Under the pieces are notes generated by a model. The model was not told the DNA's origin. It made no database searches and worked only from the letters and a program-made list of their open reading frames with translations. Below are positions 22,862-33,353 of a stretch of 64,000 bases of DNA, one piece after another. The translations under genes and the position numbers were made by a program. Source of the stretch: Lamellibrachia columna (Eukaryota; Annelida; Polychaeta; Sabellida; Siboglinidae); NCBI GenBank assembly GCA_963662155.1, contig OY759261.1, positions 9,767,572-9,831,571 on the forward strand, written 5' to 3'. Numbering within the stretch: the stretch's first letter is position 1; every line of letters starts with the position of its first letter.

Positions 22862-22935
22862 ATGGATTTATGCAGTTAGATTGCATACTAATTGCTATGC
22901 AAGGCAACAACACTACTGCTATAACCATACTTTTG
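22862..22935 (+). repeat. Dispersed repeat pair, copy b
   Basis: Partner of 13089-13165: same order of words (GCATACTAATTGCTATGCAA, CACTACTGCTATAACCA) with a few substitutions, same orientation, 9.8 kb apart. Confidence 0.8.
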
Positions 22936-23014
22936 TGGTTGGTTGGGAGGTTGGTGGACTTTGACCAGGTCATGGCCCAATATTTAAATTAACCATGCAG
23001 CTGTACATTTGCAC

Positions 23015-23505
23015 AAACTGCTGCAGATTAATACAGGGATCATGCCTCAGTTAGACTTCCTGGTGTGTTACAGACGAATGTAGGGCACAGTAATTTTAGA
23101 TGTGTTATTTAAAAAAAATCATATCATCTGACATAACTGCATTTGAGCCAGGCACATTGGCAAGTTTGCTGGTAGAACATGTTGGCAATGTAACTGTGGA
23201 TTTTAAGTTGATTTCAATAGGCGGAAGGATTTTTGGCAATTTTTTCGCAACAAGGCACGTGTGCGTAGTAATTCATGCAGAAATTGGTAAAAATTGACGG
23301 GTATGGCACGTTCAGGCATTTTAAATGAGTTACAAGTACTAGACTTTGACTAAACTCGATCAGCATGTCAATGAGATGATGGCAACGGCAGGTAAGAAGT
23401 TTAAGAATTTTTGATGGTCCAGTTTTCTTATAATCTTGCAAAACGTTAACATTGTCGCCAATGGGAAACGTAACATGAGGCTGAACCCTACAGGGTGGAA
23501 ACGTC
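23015..23505 (+). mobile_element. Dispersed repeat family X, copy 1
   Basis: About 480 bases starting near CAGGGATCATGCCTCAG and running through GGCGGAAGGATTTTTGGCAA, TCAATGAGATGATGGCAACG and GAATTTTTGATGGTCCAG. The same order occurs inverted at 27525-28000 and, more diverged, in plus orientation at 58215-58630. Only short spurious open frames are present. Copy number and mid-length suggest a non-autonomous transposon. I could not fix exact termini. Confidence 0.75.
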
Positions 23506-24031
23506 CAGCCAGTCAGTGTTAAGAGACGGCCTATCTAAAGGGATTTAACAATGGGACACTGTTAACTGCTTGAAACCTTGGTTAAGATATCCCATGGTTA
23601 TACTGTCCTTAAAACGAAAAAAAATGTATTGAAAGATTCTGAAATTACCAAGTTAAAACATCTGATAAGTGATCATGTATTATTAAAACCACTCTAAGGT
23701 ATACACCTATATATACTATTTTTCATGAACTCCAATAAGCAATGGTGTAAGCATTAATTTAACAAATATGGCCGTATTAGTGTTCAATCTGGTGCACTAA
23801 ATGTGCAACACTTATACTGATTCAATATAACATTCTGGTGTGCTCTAAAATTATAATATTACAAGCATAAACATGACAGAAATCTGTTTAGAGACTGCAT
23901 TGACATTTTAATAAAATAAATGAACTTAGCAATGAGTAAGGTACAGGGATCATGTATTAGCAATGAAATGGTATGTAATATTATATGATAGCCCATGACA
24001 ACTCGTGAACAATCATGTAAGTTCAACTTGC
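23506..24031. other. Intron sequence between family X copy 1 and visible exon 2
   Basis: AT-rich intronic sequence in which I see no gene or named element. Confidence 0.6.
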
Positions 24032-24151
24032 CTGTAGAGAAGATGTGCTTTGTACTGGAGCCGTTAAGTGTCACCTGTGTGATATTGCCATGATCATGAC
24101 CAAAGTACACAAAGCCATTAACCTCGTCCACGGCAACAGACACTGCAACAC
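24032..24151 (-). CDS. LRP-like receptor, visible exon 2 (propeller blade, GC donor)
   Basis: A 120-base exon, acceptor TTTCTGTAG ending at 24152. The peptide VAVSVAVDEVNGFVYF continues into GHDHGNITQVTLNGSSTKHI: a class B blade with YFGH in the YWTD place and the usual xVTLNGSS strand, plus sequons at NIT and NGS. The downstream boundary reads ACAG then GCAAGT, so the intron to exon 3 would be of the rare GC-AG type. No GT is available nearby in phase, while the GC site keeps the codon phase (1 to 1). The joined peptide IFSTG then CSYLYGLAIDP is what the family predicts. Confidence 0.88.
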
Positions 24152-24207
24152 CTACAGAAACACAATACAACATCTAGATCACAAATGACATTCCAGAAAT
24201 ATTCCTG

Positions 24208-24209
<2 letters not shown>

Positions 24210-24239
<30 letters not shown>
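24210..24239. repeat. Short (TA)n microsatellite
   Basis: About 14 TA steps immediately left of the inverted-repeat element at 24243-24884. Confidence 0.9.
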
Positions 24240-24241
<2 letters not shown>

Positions 24242-24242
24242 A

Positions 24243-24884
24243 CAGTCAATCTGCGTAATCAGTCATTTCGCGTAATGACTGACATGTTTAGGCATTACAC
24301 AAAATGACTTTGTCACTCAGGCATTTCACGAAATGACTGAAAATTTCAGTCATTATGCGAAATGACTGGAAATAAGGCACTGTTATTACACAGTTTGACT
24401 GGTGACCATTTCAGTCATACTGCGTAATAACAATTTGTGTATTTTTGTCATTATATATTGTTCCAATGTTAACTGTGCATTAATGTCAGCTTTCATAATT
24501 CTTCAGACATTCACATTACTCAAGTAGATAAACAAAGTGAATAAATATTTGCTATATATTTGCAAATGGCAACATTTTGCTAATAATTTATCCCTCTCTG
24601 AGTACAAGACTCCAACCCTCCCCCTGACAGTTTGATTGACAGCTATCTCACTAGTATTCTCTGATTTGATGGACAGGTAATGGATGACCCATCCATTCTC
24701 CAACTGGGAATGTTAATTGCCTAACAACGGTGACTGTCTCAACTGGCTATTGTGCATTGCCTGTCAAACTGTGTAATAACCGTGCTTCATTTCTGACTGG
24801 AATTTTCAGTCATTTTCGCGAAATGCCTTAGTGTAAGTCATTTCATGTAATGCCTAAAATGTCAGTCATTACTCGAAATGACTG
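24243..24884. mobile_element. DNA element with long inverted termini and an iterated palindromic motif
   Basis: The left 165 bases match the reverse complement of the right 145 bases, from CAGTCATTTCGCGTAATGAC inward to the GTTATTACACAGTTTGAC words. Within each arm the motif TCATTNCGCGNAATGACTGA recurs at least three times in alternating orientation, so each arm can also fold on itself. The central part (24440-24740) has a 66-codon minus frame that I cannot assign. It is a non-autonomous element. The superfamily is uncertain, and I saw no clear target duplication beyond a possible TA at the left. Confidence 0.8.
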
Positions 24885-25582
24885 TGATGATTCACCTGGA
24901 CAAACCTGTTATTTATTTCTAATTTTGGACATTCGTTATTTAACATACTAATAGATTATGTAGATTAAGTTAAGATTAATAATTATTTATTAAATTATTT
25001 GGTTCTGTTACAATTTTTTTTTTTTAAATGTGAACAAAATAACCACAAAATGCGAAATTATATAGTTTTTAAAAATGTCCAAAGAAATAAATGACATACA
25101 TACAAGTATGACAGTGTCACTGATAACTTCAAAAGGGAGATTTTGATTAACATTAAGGAATTACGTCTGCTACACCACTGTGAATTAATTAAGCAAAAGT
25201 TGAATGACAGTGGCAGTGTATTTTTGACACAAACCCTTCACCAATTGTAATTCAAATTCGCATTGTGTTGCCTACATGTACGCACATTCATGTGCCAAAC
25301 TGCAGCATCGTAAGTGTTGTATTTTTTTGTAAAAATAATTAATTAAGCATAATTTCCTGGTTATTAATGAAAACACTCGTTATCTGGCGGGGTCACTAGG
25401 TCGGAGTCAAAGGCCATTTCAGTTATCGGTTCAAAGGCACAATAAACTACATTAGCCCTGATATTTACTGGTTTAAGGACATGATTAAGTTAGGTAGATA
25501 CAATACTGATGTGCACTGAAATCACAGTAACCTGACAATATGTTCGGCTTTCATGGCAAATGAATATTATAGCTGGTTCAAA
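24885..25582. other. Intron sequence, nothing recognised
   Basis: AT-rich intronic DNA inside the giant intron; no ORF, repeat array or named element is evident. Confidence 0.6.
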
Positions 25583-25788
25583 CATTTAACAAGATTTGCC
25601 ATCCAAGCCAAAGGCCCAGATGGCAAGTGGACAAGGAAGCCATTGGCTTATCGAGAGTCCAGTGTGTTTTTAAACATACTCACGTTGCTAGCAGTTACAA
25701 AATCCACAGACAATATGTTCCATTCATTTATTGTCTTCTGTGAGAACAAGTACTTCCTGATATCCAATCTACACTGATCCTTTACTAA
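25583..25788 (-). mobile_element. CR1-like 3' end fragment (copy 4)
   Basis: About 200 bases carrying the CR1 3' tail (TTTAACAAGATTTGCCATCC and the GATGGCAAGTGGACAAGG word) and the last coding part (reverse complement of GATATCCAATCTACACTGATC). It stops abruptly at the edge of the gypsy-like LTR at 25812. The matching CR1 body resumes on the same strand at 29157, on the other side of that element. Copies 2 and 4 may thus be one CR1 insertion split, with some loss, by the gypsy-like element. Confidence 0.85.
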
Positions 25789-25811
25789 GGTAATCTCTAT
25801 TAATGCGACAA

Positions 25812-26216
25812 TGGGGGGTACCAATTAAGAATACCCTAACAACCAAATTGGTTTACTACAATAACAATCTTTTATTTACACTACAGTACTAATAACACAT
25901 TCCAAACATTAAACCAACTGACAATGAAACACTCTCTGAGTCTCCTCTCTACCTAAACTTATATTACCTTTTGATGGACCCCAGGAAAGACGAATTAGCC
26001 AATGGGTATCACCCATAATTCCAGCCATCCTCAGGATCATCCCTCTCTAGCTGTAAATGATTTGAATTGATAGCTGGGTTTCTCTCAAGAGGTGTCAGGT
26101 TGTGATGTCTTGTTTATGAAATTGGTGACTCAAAAGAATCAGTGGTCATTAATCCTGCACAAGGGAAGTGATGTTATGTTTCATCACCATCTTACCCTTC
26201 TATATAATTTATATCA

Positions 26217-26217
<1 letters not shown>
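25812..26217 (-). repeat. Gypsy-like element, 3' LTR candidate
   Basis: This segment and 28603-29102 are about 90 percent alike by eye over more than 350 bases in the same orientation. Shared words are AACAATCTTTTATTTACACT, AACCAACTGACAATGAAACA and CCCTCTCTAGCTGTAAATGA. Both begin TG at the left and both run into a TA microsatellite at the right. They bracket a pol fragment at 28123-28497, as LTRs would. The right LTR has about 100 extra bases. Confidence 0.6.
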
Positions 26218-26274
<57 letters not shown>

Positions 26275-26325
26275 ATGTTGATTATTAAGTATCAATAATC
26301 AACATGGCATATATATATATATATA

Positions 26326-26356
<31 letters not shown>

Positions 26357-26372
26357 GCCATTGATACTTAAC
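26218..26372. repeat. (TA)n / palindrome / (TACA)n complex
   Basis: About 26 TA steps, then a perfect 16-base inverted repeat with a 7-base loop (TGCCATGTTGATTATT and its complement, 26271-26309), then a second TA run and a CATA run. After that, a further reversed copy of the GCCATTGATACTTAA word follows. The whole can fold into a large cruciform. Confidence 0.9.
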
Positions 26373-26843
26373 AAGAAATAATAAAATATAGACGAACACT
26401 CAAAGTCCCATATAAATGTTCAGATGTGTAACTGATACATCCCCACAACTTTGGTGTATAGTGGAACGCTGGACATTTCTGAAAAAGTCATAATAATTTG
26501 TAAATAAATGTTGCACATTTTTACCAATACCACATCATTAATTTGGATATAAAGTGGGCATATTATGCTGTTGCCTGGTACGTTCAACATCATCTCCAGT
26601 GCCATTGACAGAAGTACAGCACTGTTTCCATTCTGGTCTTGAACATTTTCTTCCTGTGATTGTGATACAGTTGATATAGTTTACTACAGTTCATTATATA
26701 CTTAGGTGGTGCAGTATACAGGATTGTCCATATGTGGGCCATTTTACAATTCTGCTATAAGCCAGTGTCATGATAACCATAGTAACTAATAATACATACA
26801 ATAATACAGTTGTGACTTGTTATAATCACCACACATATAAACG

Positions 26844-26965
26844 AGAAATGTCTTAGGTGCACTGTTATCCTTGAGAAATGCCTTAGGTGCACTGTTATCC
26901 TTGAGAAATGCCTTAGGTGCACTGTTATCCTTGAGAAATGCCTTAGGTGCATAGTTGTCCTTGAT
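26844..26965. repeat. 30 bp tandem repeat, 4 copies
   Basis: The unit is approximately GAGAAATGCCTTAGGTGCAC followed by TGTTATCCTT, four times, the last degenerate. Its minus-strand reading repeats HLRHFSRITV, an artefact of the 30-base period. Confidence 0.95.
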
Positions 26966-27164
26966 AACCACAGGACATCTTTCTAAATTATAATTACACA
27001 AGAATTATATTAACCACTTATTAATTAATATTAATCAAACCATACCCCTGTATGTTAACAAACATATTATTTGCATAAGTCAATCAATACATTAAATAAT
27101 ATGCTTATTATGCACCTTTCATTTAATCTCGCACTAGTACTACAACCCTTGAGGTGTGCCTTGT

Positions 27165-27330
27165 CTTCATCTCTACACTTGCTGGTAGTTATCAGCGGCA
27201 GAGCTTCAGCTACTAGCTTTATTCATACTTCTTTTAGATAACTTATGTTCATCTCTACACTAGTTGGTAGTTATCCGTGGTAGAGCTTCAGCTATTAGAT
27301 CAATTCATACCTCTTTTAGATAACTAACGT
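27165..27330. repeat. 82 bp tandem duplication
   Basis: Two head-to-tail copies beginning TTCATCTCTACACT (at about 27165 and 27248) and ending CTTTTAGATAACT, with about 10 percent differences. Confidence 0.85.
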
Positions 27331-27524
27331 TAACCGTGTGTCACTTGTTCTTTATTTTATCAAAGAACTTGGGTTTATAAGATGACTGTTTTCTCTTAGT
27401 TCTTCCTGTCATAGTGTGTGTCACAAAGTACTCCCATTGCACATTACTAGGCACAACATCTTCAGTCAACCATTCTGTTTTAGAAATGGCAACCCACTTT
27501 ACTTTGTACCATCTCTTACCTATG

Positions 27525-28000
27525 TAGGGTTCAGCCTACTATTACGTTTCCCATTGGCGACCATGTTATTGTTTTGCATGATTATAAGAAACGGGACCAT
27601 CAAAAATTCTGAAACTTCTTACCTGCCGTTGTCATCATCTCACTGACATGCTGATCGAGTTTAGTCAAAGTTTCATACTTCTAACTCATTTAAAATGAAT
27701 GAACATACCATACCCGTCAGTTTTTATAAATGTCTGCATGAATTACTACTCACACATGACTTGTGGCGAAAAAATGCCAAAAATATTCCACCTATTGAAA
27801 TCATCTAAAAATCCACAGTTACACTCTCAACATGTTCTACCAGCAAACTTGCCAATGTGCCTGCTGAAATGCAGTTTTGTCAGATGATATGATTTTTTTA
27901 AATTACACATATCTAAAATTACTGTGCCCTACATTTGTGTGTAACACACCAGAAAGTGTAACTGAAGCATGATCCCTGAATGGTCTAGTGCACAACACTT
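27525..28000 (-). mobile_element. Dispersed repeat family X, copy 2
   Basis: Inverted relative to the copy at 23015-23505 and about 85 percent alike by eye across the full length. It ends at ATGATCCCTG next to the gypsy-like pol fragment, so it appears to be inserted in, or next to, that element. Confidence 0.75.
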
Positions 28001-28497
28001 TCTCAATAACAGCTGATCCTGGTCATTTGCTTCCTTATCAGTGCTGATCAGCTGCTTCAAGGTCATGTCACTAGTGACTTGGGTGTCATTTGTGACAGCT
28101 AGACCTTGTTGCCCATCCTGTGTCATACCTGTTTGCTCTGAGTGTCCAGGCAGTTTGAACAGATCATGATTGACATCATTCTATTGTTCTGAACTGAAAT
28201 CTCTGGAGCTGCTACTTTACCTACATCAATTTCCCTGTATGACACTTCAATCGCATACGTTGGTGGTACCCGGTAGCATAGTGCGAGAATCTGTCCCTTC
28301 GTCAAAATTAATGGATAATCAGCACTGTTGACTACTCGCCAGATGGTCATTTTCCCTTTTGGTTTTACGATACATGTGCTGACTTTCAGTTCTGGATTGG
28401 CCAGTTCCATTGACATGATTGACTCAGTGACCAAATAATCATCGTTATGTGGCCAAGTTAACCCAATAGGAAGTGTCATTTCTGACCTAGCAGGCAC
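28001..28497 (-). pseudogene. Ty3/gypsy-like pol fragment (protease-RT spacer region)
   Basis: The frame 28497-28123 begins PARSEMTLPIGLTWP. It contains VKPKGKMTIWRVVNSADYPL followed by ILTKGQILALCY. The pattern of an ARSE-type start, a VxNxxDYPLxLxKGQxLA motif and a following acidic linker is typical of the segment between protease and reverse transcriptase in Ty3/gypsy polyproteins. After a stop at 28122 a related frame continues to about 28000 (DGQQGLAVTNDTQV). Gag, the protease core and the polymerase are absent. The piece sits about 105 bases from the right LTR candidate, in the orientation expected if that is the 5' LTR. Confidence 0.55.
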
Positions 28498-28602
28498 ATA
28501 TAGGAACTGTTGTTCTTGCTAAGCTAGACCTTGATACTAGCTGATGTAGCTTAACTTTCTGTTTCCTGCCAAGATGATTTCACCCAATTCAAAATTTACG
28601 AA

Positions 28603-29100
28603 TGCTGGGTATCAATTAAGAGTACACTAACAACCAAATTGAGTTTACTACAATAACAATCTTTTATTTACACTACAGTACTAATAACACATTCCAAACA
28701 TTAAACCAACTGACAATGAAACACTCTCAGAGTCTCCTCTCTACCTAAACTTATATTACCTTTTGACAGACCCAAGGAAAGACGAATTAGGCAATGGGTA
28801 TCACACATAATTCCAGCCAACCTCTGGATCATCCCTCTCTAGCTGTAAATGATTGGAATTGATAGCTGGGTTTCCCTCAAGAGAAGGTGTCAGGTTATGA
28901 TGTCTTGCTTATGAAACTGGTGACTCCAAAGAATAAGTGGTCATTAATCCTGCATTAGGATTAATGACCACCAGGCTTATCTACTATATGCATCTGATAA
29001 AGGGTCCAGCCATCACCCTGTCACAGTCCCTCAAGGGAAGTGATGTTAGCCACCTGCATGTTTCATCACCATCCTACCCTTCTACATAATTTATATAATT

Positions 29101-29102
<2 letters not shown>
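28603..29102 (-). repeat. Gypsy-like element, 5' LTR candidate
   Basis: Direct repeat of 25812-26217 (see there). Compared with it, this copy has an insertion of about 90 bases around 28945-29035 that includes a short inverted repeat (TTAATCCTGCA / GGATTAATGACC). In the minus orientation the inner edge is followed by a TGGGTGAAATC stretch that could be a decayed primer-binding site. Confidence 0.6.

Positions 29103-29156
<54 letters not shown>
29103..29156. repeat. (TA)n microsatellite at the LTR/CR1 junction
   Basis: About 27 TA steps lie exactly between the gypsy-like repeat and the resuming CR1 copy 2. The other LTR candidate also ends in a TA run. Confidence 0.95.
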
Positions 29157-29160
<4 letters not shown>

Positions 29161-31176
29161 TGTTTCTATATGTTTTGTTTCTCCTAATCAACTCAAGAAT
29201 TTGATTACCCTTTGAAGCTGCAATACCGCACTGCTCTGAAACTTTCATAAGTCCTTTTCTTTTACAGTAGTTCCAAGAACAGTATCTCCCATATTATAGT
29301 TTATATCCAAGTTCCAGTGTCCTGTATGCAGGCATTTACATTTCCCAAAATTGAATAACAACAGCCATTTTTCAGACCATTTAACTAATTTGTCTAGATC
29401 ATTTTGTAAATGTTGTTTATCACAATCATTGTTGACCTTTCTAAAAACGTTTGTGTCATTTGCTAATTTCAGTACGTTGCTTATTATATTGTCATCCGAA
29501 TCATTGATATATATCAAGAATAATAAAGGTCCTAATACTGATTCTTATGGTACCCCACTCAAAACTGAATTCCAGTTTGAAACCTCTCCATCTACTACAA
29601 CACGCTGTCTTCTGTCAGCCAGCCATTGTTCTATCCAGTCAATTATGCCATCCCCCATACCATGGGCTTTTAATTTAAGTAGTAATCTTTGATGTGGCAC
29701 TTTGACAAAAGCTCTCTGAAAATTTAAGTAGATAATACCTACTGGCGATCCCTCGTCTATCCACTTAGTGATTTCTTCCAAAAAACATATTTGTTAAGCA
29801 TGACCTCGCTTTTAGGAATCCATGTTAAGATGAATTTTAAAATGTATGCCTAACAAGGAAGTCTACCATATCATCTTTAATTAACCTTTCTAATAATCTA
29901 TAAATCAATGACGTTAAACTCACTGGTCTGTAATTATCTGACTTATTCCTTGAACCCTTTTTAAATATTGGTATGATGTTTGCTTCTTTCCTTCAATTAG
30001 TTCAAAAGGAACAACTCCTTCTTTTAATGACAATTTGAACGTTCTTGCAAGTGGCATACTAATTTGTTCTACTGTTTCCATTAGTAATTTTGGAGGAATT
30101 CCATCCACTCCAGGTGATTTATTATCCTTCATTGCCTTTATTTTCTTAGCTACCATTTCTGGAGTTTTCCTGAAATGTTGTATCTGGAACTGGTAATGAA
30201 CTAATATCCTCTTGGTAAACACTGAACTGAAGTAAACATTGAGGTTTTCCGCCATTAAAAATCTTGTGATATTATATTTACAGCACTGTCTTCTAGAGGT
30301 CCAACCTTGTCTCGTACGTTTTGTTTACTCCTGACATATACATAAACACTCTTGTTGTAATGTTTTATGTTACATGCTAGTATTTGGTCATCGCTTCTTT
30401 TAGATTGTCTATTTTCAGTTGTAGCTGCAAGTGCCTTTTTGTAATTTTCAGTCTTCATCCTTTCTGGTATGCCTATAAACCCTCCACATAGTTTGCTTAA
30501 ACACTATTTTTGTAATAGCTTCTTTTGACAAGTGTTTCTTTCTAGACCGTTTTCCTTGTTTTTTTCATGGGAACAAATTTATCGATGATACTCTCAATTT
30601 CATATTTTAGGATGTTCCAACATTTAAATGCGGTCTTATTCCTCAGAATGTTATTCTAATCTAGCTTTGCTAAGTATTTTTTCATATCTTTATAGTTACC
30701 TTTGTGGAAATTTCTCCTGTACGTTTTTTATTTTTTATTTCTGATTTTACTTTGATGTCAAAATGTATTTGAATATTATCACTGTTGCTCAATGGTTCAT
30801 GTATTTTTACATTGTCCACTAATTCTTTTGTGATGACAAAACTATATCTAATACATTCTCTACACTGGTTGGTTCTAGCACATGCTGAGTAAGGAAGCTA
30901 TCCTGAATTAAAAATATAAATGGTTGGTTCTCACCCCCTGTACTCACTACAGATTTCCATTGTATGTGTCTATGGTTAAAATTTCCCATTATTGGTTATT
31001 CCAAATATGTGAGGGTCAGTATCTTCTACCATAATGCTCCTTGCATTTAAGCCCACGCATTTATATCCAACTTCAGAGATGTTTTCCAGACATTTTGTTA
31101 CTTGTTTGTGTGTACTAGTGGCCTCTTGTCCTGTTTGAGGCACTAAGTAACCCACCTGCGCTTCTAGTTTAAACAA
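29157..31176 (-). mobile_element. CR1-like retrotransposon ORF2 (copy 2), degenerate
   Basis: Collinear with copy 1 but broken into several frames. Pieces are 31176-30976 (VGLNARSI and DPHIFGIT, the start of the APE-type endonuclease), about 30960-30780 (NHRHIQW, QDSFLTQHVLEPTSVENVLD, the end of the endonuclease), 30458-29920 (SPGVDGIPPKLLMETV), 29781-29545 (LNFQRAFVKVPHQ, motif A altered from LDFQKAF) and 29517-29245 (the catalytic region reads LANDTN where FADDTK is expected). Most of the endonuclease is deleted between GIT and NHRHIQW. Loss of catalytic residues and many frameshifts show a long-dead copy, older than copy 1. Confidence 0.9.
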
Positions 31177-31365
31177 TGTTTGCTACCAAAAATATTTGGT
31201 ATGCTACCCATGACACTGTCGACTGCTGCTGAGAGTTTATCCGCAAACACTGCTGCACCCTTTCCACTTAGATGAAGCCCATCCCTCATGTACATATCAG
31301 CCCTCCCAACAAAACATCCCCACAAATCCAACTTCCTCTTCCCTACATAGCTTCTGGACTAGCAT
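31177..31365 (-). pseudogene. CR1 ORF1 C-terminus (esterase/SGNH-hydrolase tail)
   Basis: The minus strand reads MLVQKLCREEEVGFVG, then after a frameshift GRADMYMRDGLHLSGKGAAV and KLSAAVDSVMG, ending at a stop just before ORF2. RDGLHLS with the catalytic Asp-His pair is the conserved end of the SGNH/GDSL-type esterase that CR1-family ORF1 proteins carry. This block is separated from the PHD-finger N-terminus of the same ORF (33558-33403) by about 2 kb that includes an LTR-like unit. Confidence 0.75.
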
Positions 31366-31600
31366 GTTCCTTTCGCCTTCCCTCCCATCTCTCTCACTCC
31401 CATCGCCTTCACTCCCGTCTGTCCCACTCCCATCTCCTTCCCTCCCGTTTCCTTTCATCCCGTCTTCTTACGTCCTGTCTCCTTACGACCTGTCACCTTA
31501 CCTCCTCTCAGCCTCCTCCCAGGCTGAGGTGAGTTCTCCCTAGCATCTCTCTCATCATCTTCCCCCACTTTATCATTTAATGTCCCCCAACCATTGCTAC
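31366..31600. other. Pyrimidine-rich tract, probably CR1 ORF1 linker
   Basis: A CT-rich stretch with repeated TCTCACTCCCATC-like words. Read on the minus strand it gives a Gly/Asp/Arg-rich low-complexity peptide that leads into the esterase block. It is plausibly the linker of CR1 ORF1, but composition alone could explain it. Confidence 0.45.
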
Positions 31601-32914
31601 TGTGACAATGTGTATATTATACATTTATTTTATGACAGTTGTTGTGACAATGTGTATATTATACATTTATTTTATGACAGTTGTTGAGACGATGTGTATA
31701 TTATACATTTATTTTATGGTTATGCTACAGTTGTAGTAAAGTACACTATCTTACGTAACAAGGGTTATATAGCTATTGTCGAGCCAGGCTAGGCAGTAGT
31801 CCTAGCAATGGGCATTATGTTAGGTAACAGGCCGGTAATGTTTAGTGAAGCGTATCGTTGACTGGTAGACTACATATACGCTGGAGACTGTTCTAACCGG
31901 GATCGATTGATTGTAGTTCGTAAGGAGGCGACTGCAATAGTTAAGAGACGGTCGATCGATTGTAGTTCGCGAGGAGGCGGCTGCAGTAGTTAAGAGACGG
32001 CCGGTGATAAGTTGCAAGAAGGCAGTTATACTGCAGAAGTTAAGAGACGGCCGGTGATAAGTTGTGAGAAGGCAACTTTACTGCAATACTGAAATTGTGT
32101 GTCAGTAGAAAGCTGCGTGACGCAACACAATTTGAACAATGCCAGAAGCGACTGGCATAAGTATTATCTATTACGTTGTTAGCTGATAATATTTGTGTAT
32201 GTATTTAGATATATTCATATGTCCTATGTGTTAATACATGTTATGAAGGTGAATAGTCATCTACTGTAAATATGGTTTTTAGAATTGACCTAGAATTAAG
32301 CCATTATTTGCATAAAAGCGTGTCGGCCAGTGTTGGCATAGAGCGGGTGATACGCCCTGTAATCATATTTTGTATAATTTAAATGGTAAACTGATATGAT
32401 TATCATTGCGTTGTTATTCACGTGTATATGATCATTATTTACTGTCAGTGTGGTGATTGGGTTAAATTGTATCATACAGAACCAGCTTGGGATATAATGA
32501 CTGGCAACCAGCGTGGGCTGTATAGCCGAGAGACATATACGCAGCAGAGGGCGAGCTGGAGCGTCGTGTGAGAGCGTGGTCGGTTGAGCGACAGGAAAAG
32601 ATGGACTGTCTGGGAACCAGTGTCACAAGTAATGTGTGGACGATGTTCAAGTGATTGGTGAATCGTTATCGAGCGATATGTGAACTGCGTTCGAGCGATA
32701 ATGTGAATCGTTTTCATTGTTATTTCATTTTAATTCGAGTTATACTCGCAGTGTAGCGAGTCGTTGATTATTATTTATTTTCTTTGTTTTGGTAATTATG
32801 AAATTCTATATGTATGTATTGTATATGATAATGGAATGTAAATTAAACACGTTAACTGGCTATTATAGTCCAATGGTATTATTTATTACACGACCATTGC
32901 GCGACAGTGTCACA
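31601..32914 (+). repeat. LTR candidate with TGTGACA/TGTCACA ends
   Basis: The unit begins TGTGACA and ends TGTCACA, a perfect 7-base inverted pair with the canonical TG...CA edges. It is followed after two bases by a primer-binding-site-like TGG sequence. It contains two internal triplicates: a 42-base unit at 31602-31727 and a 50-base unit at about 31900-32060. I saw no second LTR in the window and no target duplication right at its edges, so this may be a 5' LTR plus leader of a truncated element. It lies inside CR1 copy 2 between the PHD and esterase parts of ORF1. Confidence 0.5.
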
Positions 32915-32916
32915 AA

Positions 32917-32934
32917 TGGTGATCGCGCCAGGAT
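32917..32934 (+). other. Putative tRNA primer-binding site
   Basis: TGGTGATCGCGCCAGGAT starts two bases after the LTR candidate. Its complement ends in CCA and has the layout of a tRNA 3' end (acceptor strand, T-stem, start of T-loop). I cannot name the tRNA. Confidence 0.4.
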
Positions 32935-33353
32935 AACGTGTAATATAATTCTGATTATGACGTACATGATTTTGTTGATGTTGAAAAAACAGTAGTAGAT
33001 TACACTGTTGGTTGTTAGTGTATATAAATTATTGCACTTGCGTGATTTGTTCATTAGGAGACATATCGATTATGCAGATGAAAGAATGACAACTTTTACA
33101 AGACACTCGGTGGCGAAATTAGTAACTGACAACGACTAACAGTGAGCTGTTCATCAGTCGGAGATCGGTAAGCGGAGCATTTGCAATTTTTCTGTATCCC
33201 GTGCGCATGACGTTAGTTGATTTCATCCTTTTCATGTGTGCATAGTTCACATCAATTGTTAATTGCAAATGATCATAATGTTTTCTTTTGTGTCATTCAA
33301 AAGGTTTACATTCATTGTATCATAACTTTTAGTTACGGGGTTATACCAAAGTA
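32935..33353. other. Leader-like sequence after the LTR candidate
   Basis: About 420 bases with no recognisable gag frame, ending where CR1 ORF1 sequence resumes (GCTGCCTCAGCTG at about 33361). The word TGCTAT at the right edge is similar to TGCTAC just before 31601 and may be a decayed target duplication. Confidence 0.35.

Larger units (their letters stand above)
26373..27524. other. Intron sequence with small tandem repeats, no gene recognised
   Basis: Between the TA/palindrome complex and family X copy 2. Apart from the 30 bp repeat at 26844-26965 and the 82 bp duplication at 27165-27330, I see nothing. If the flanking LTR candidates are real, this would be interior sequence of the gypsy-like element replaced or lost. 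Confidence 0.5.
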
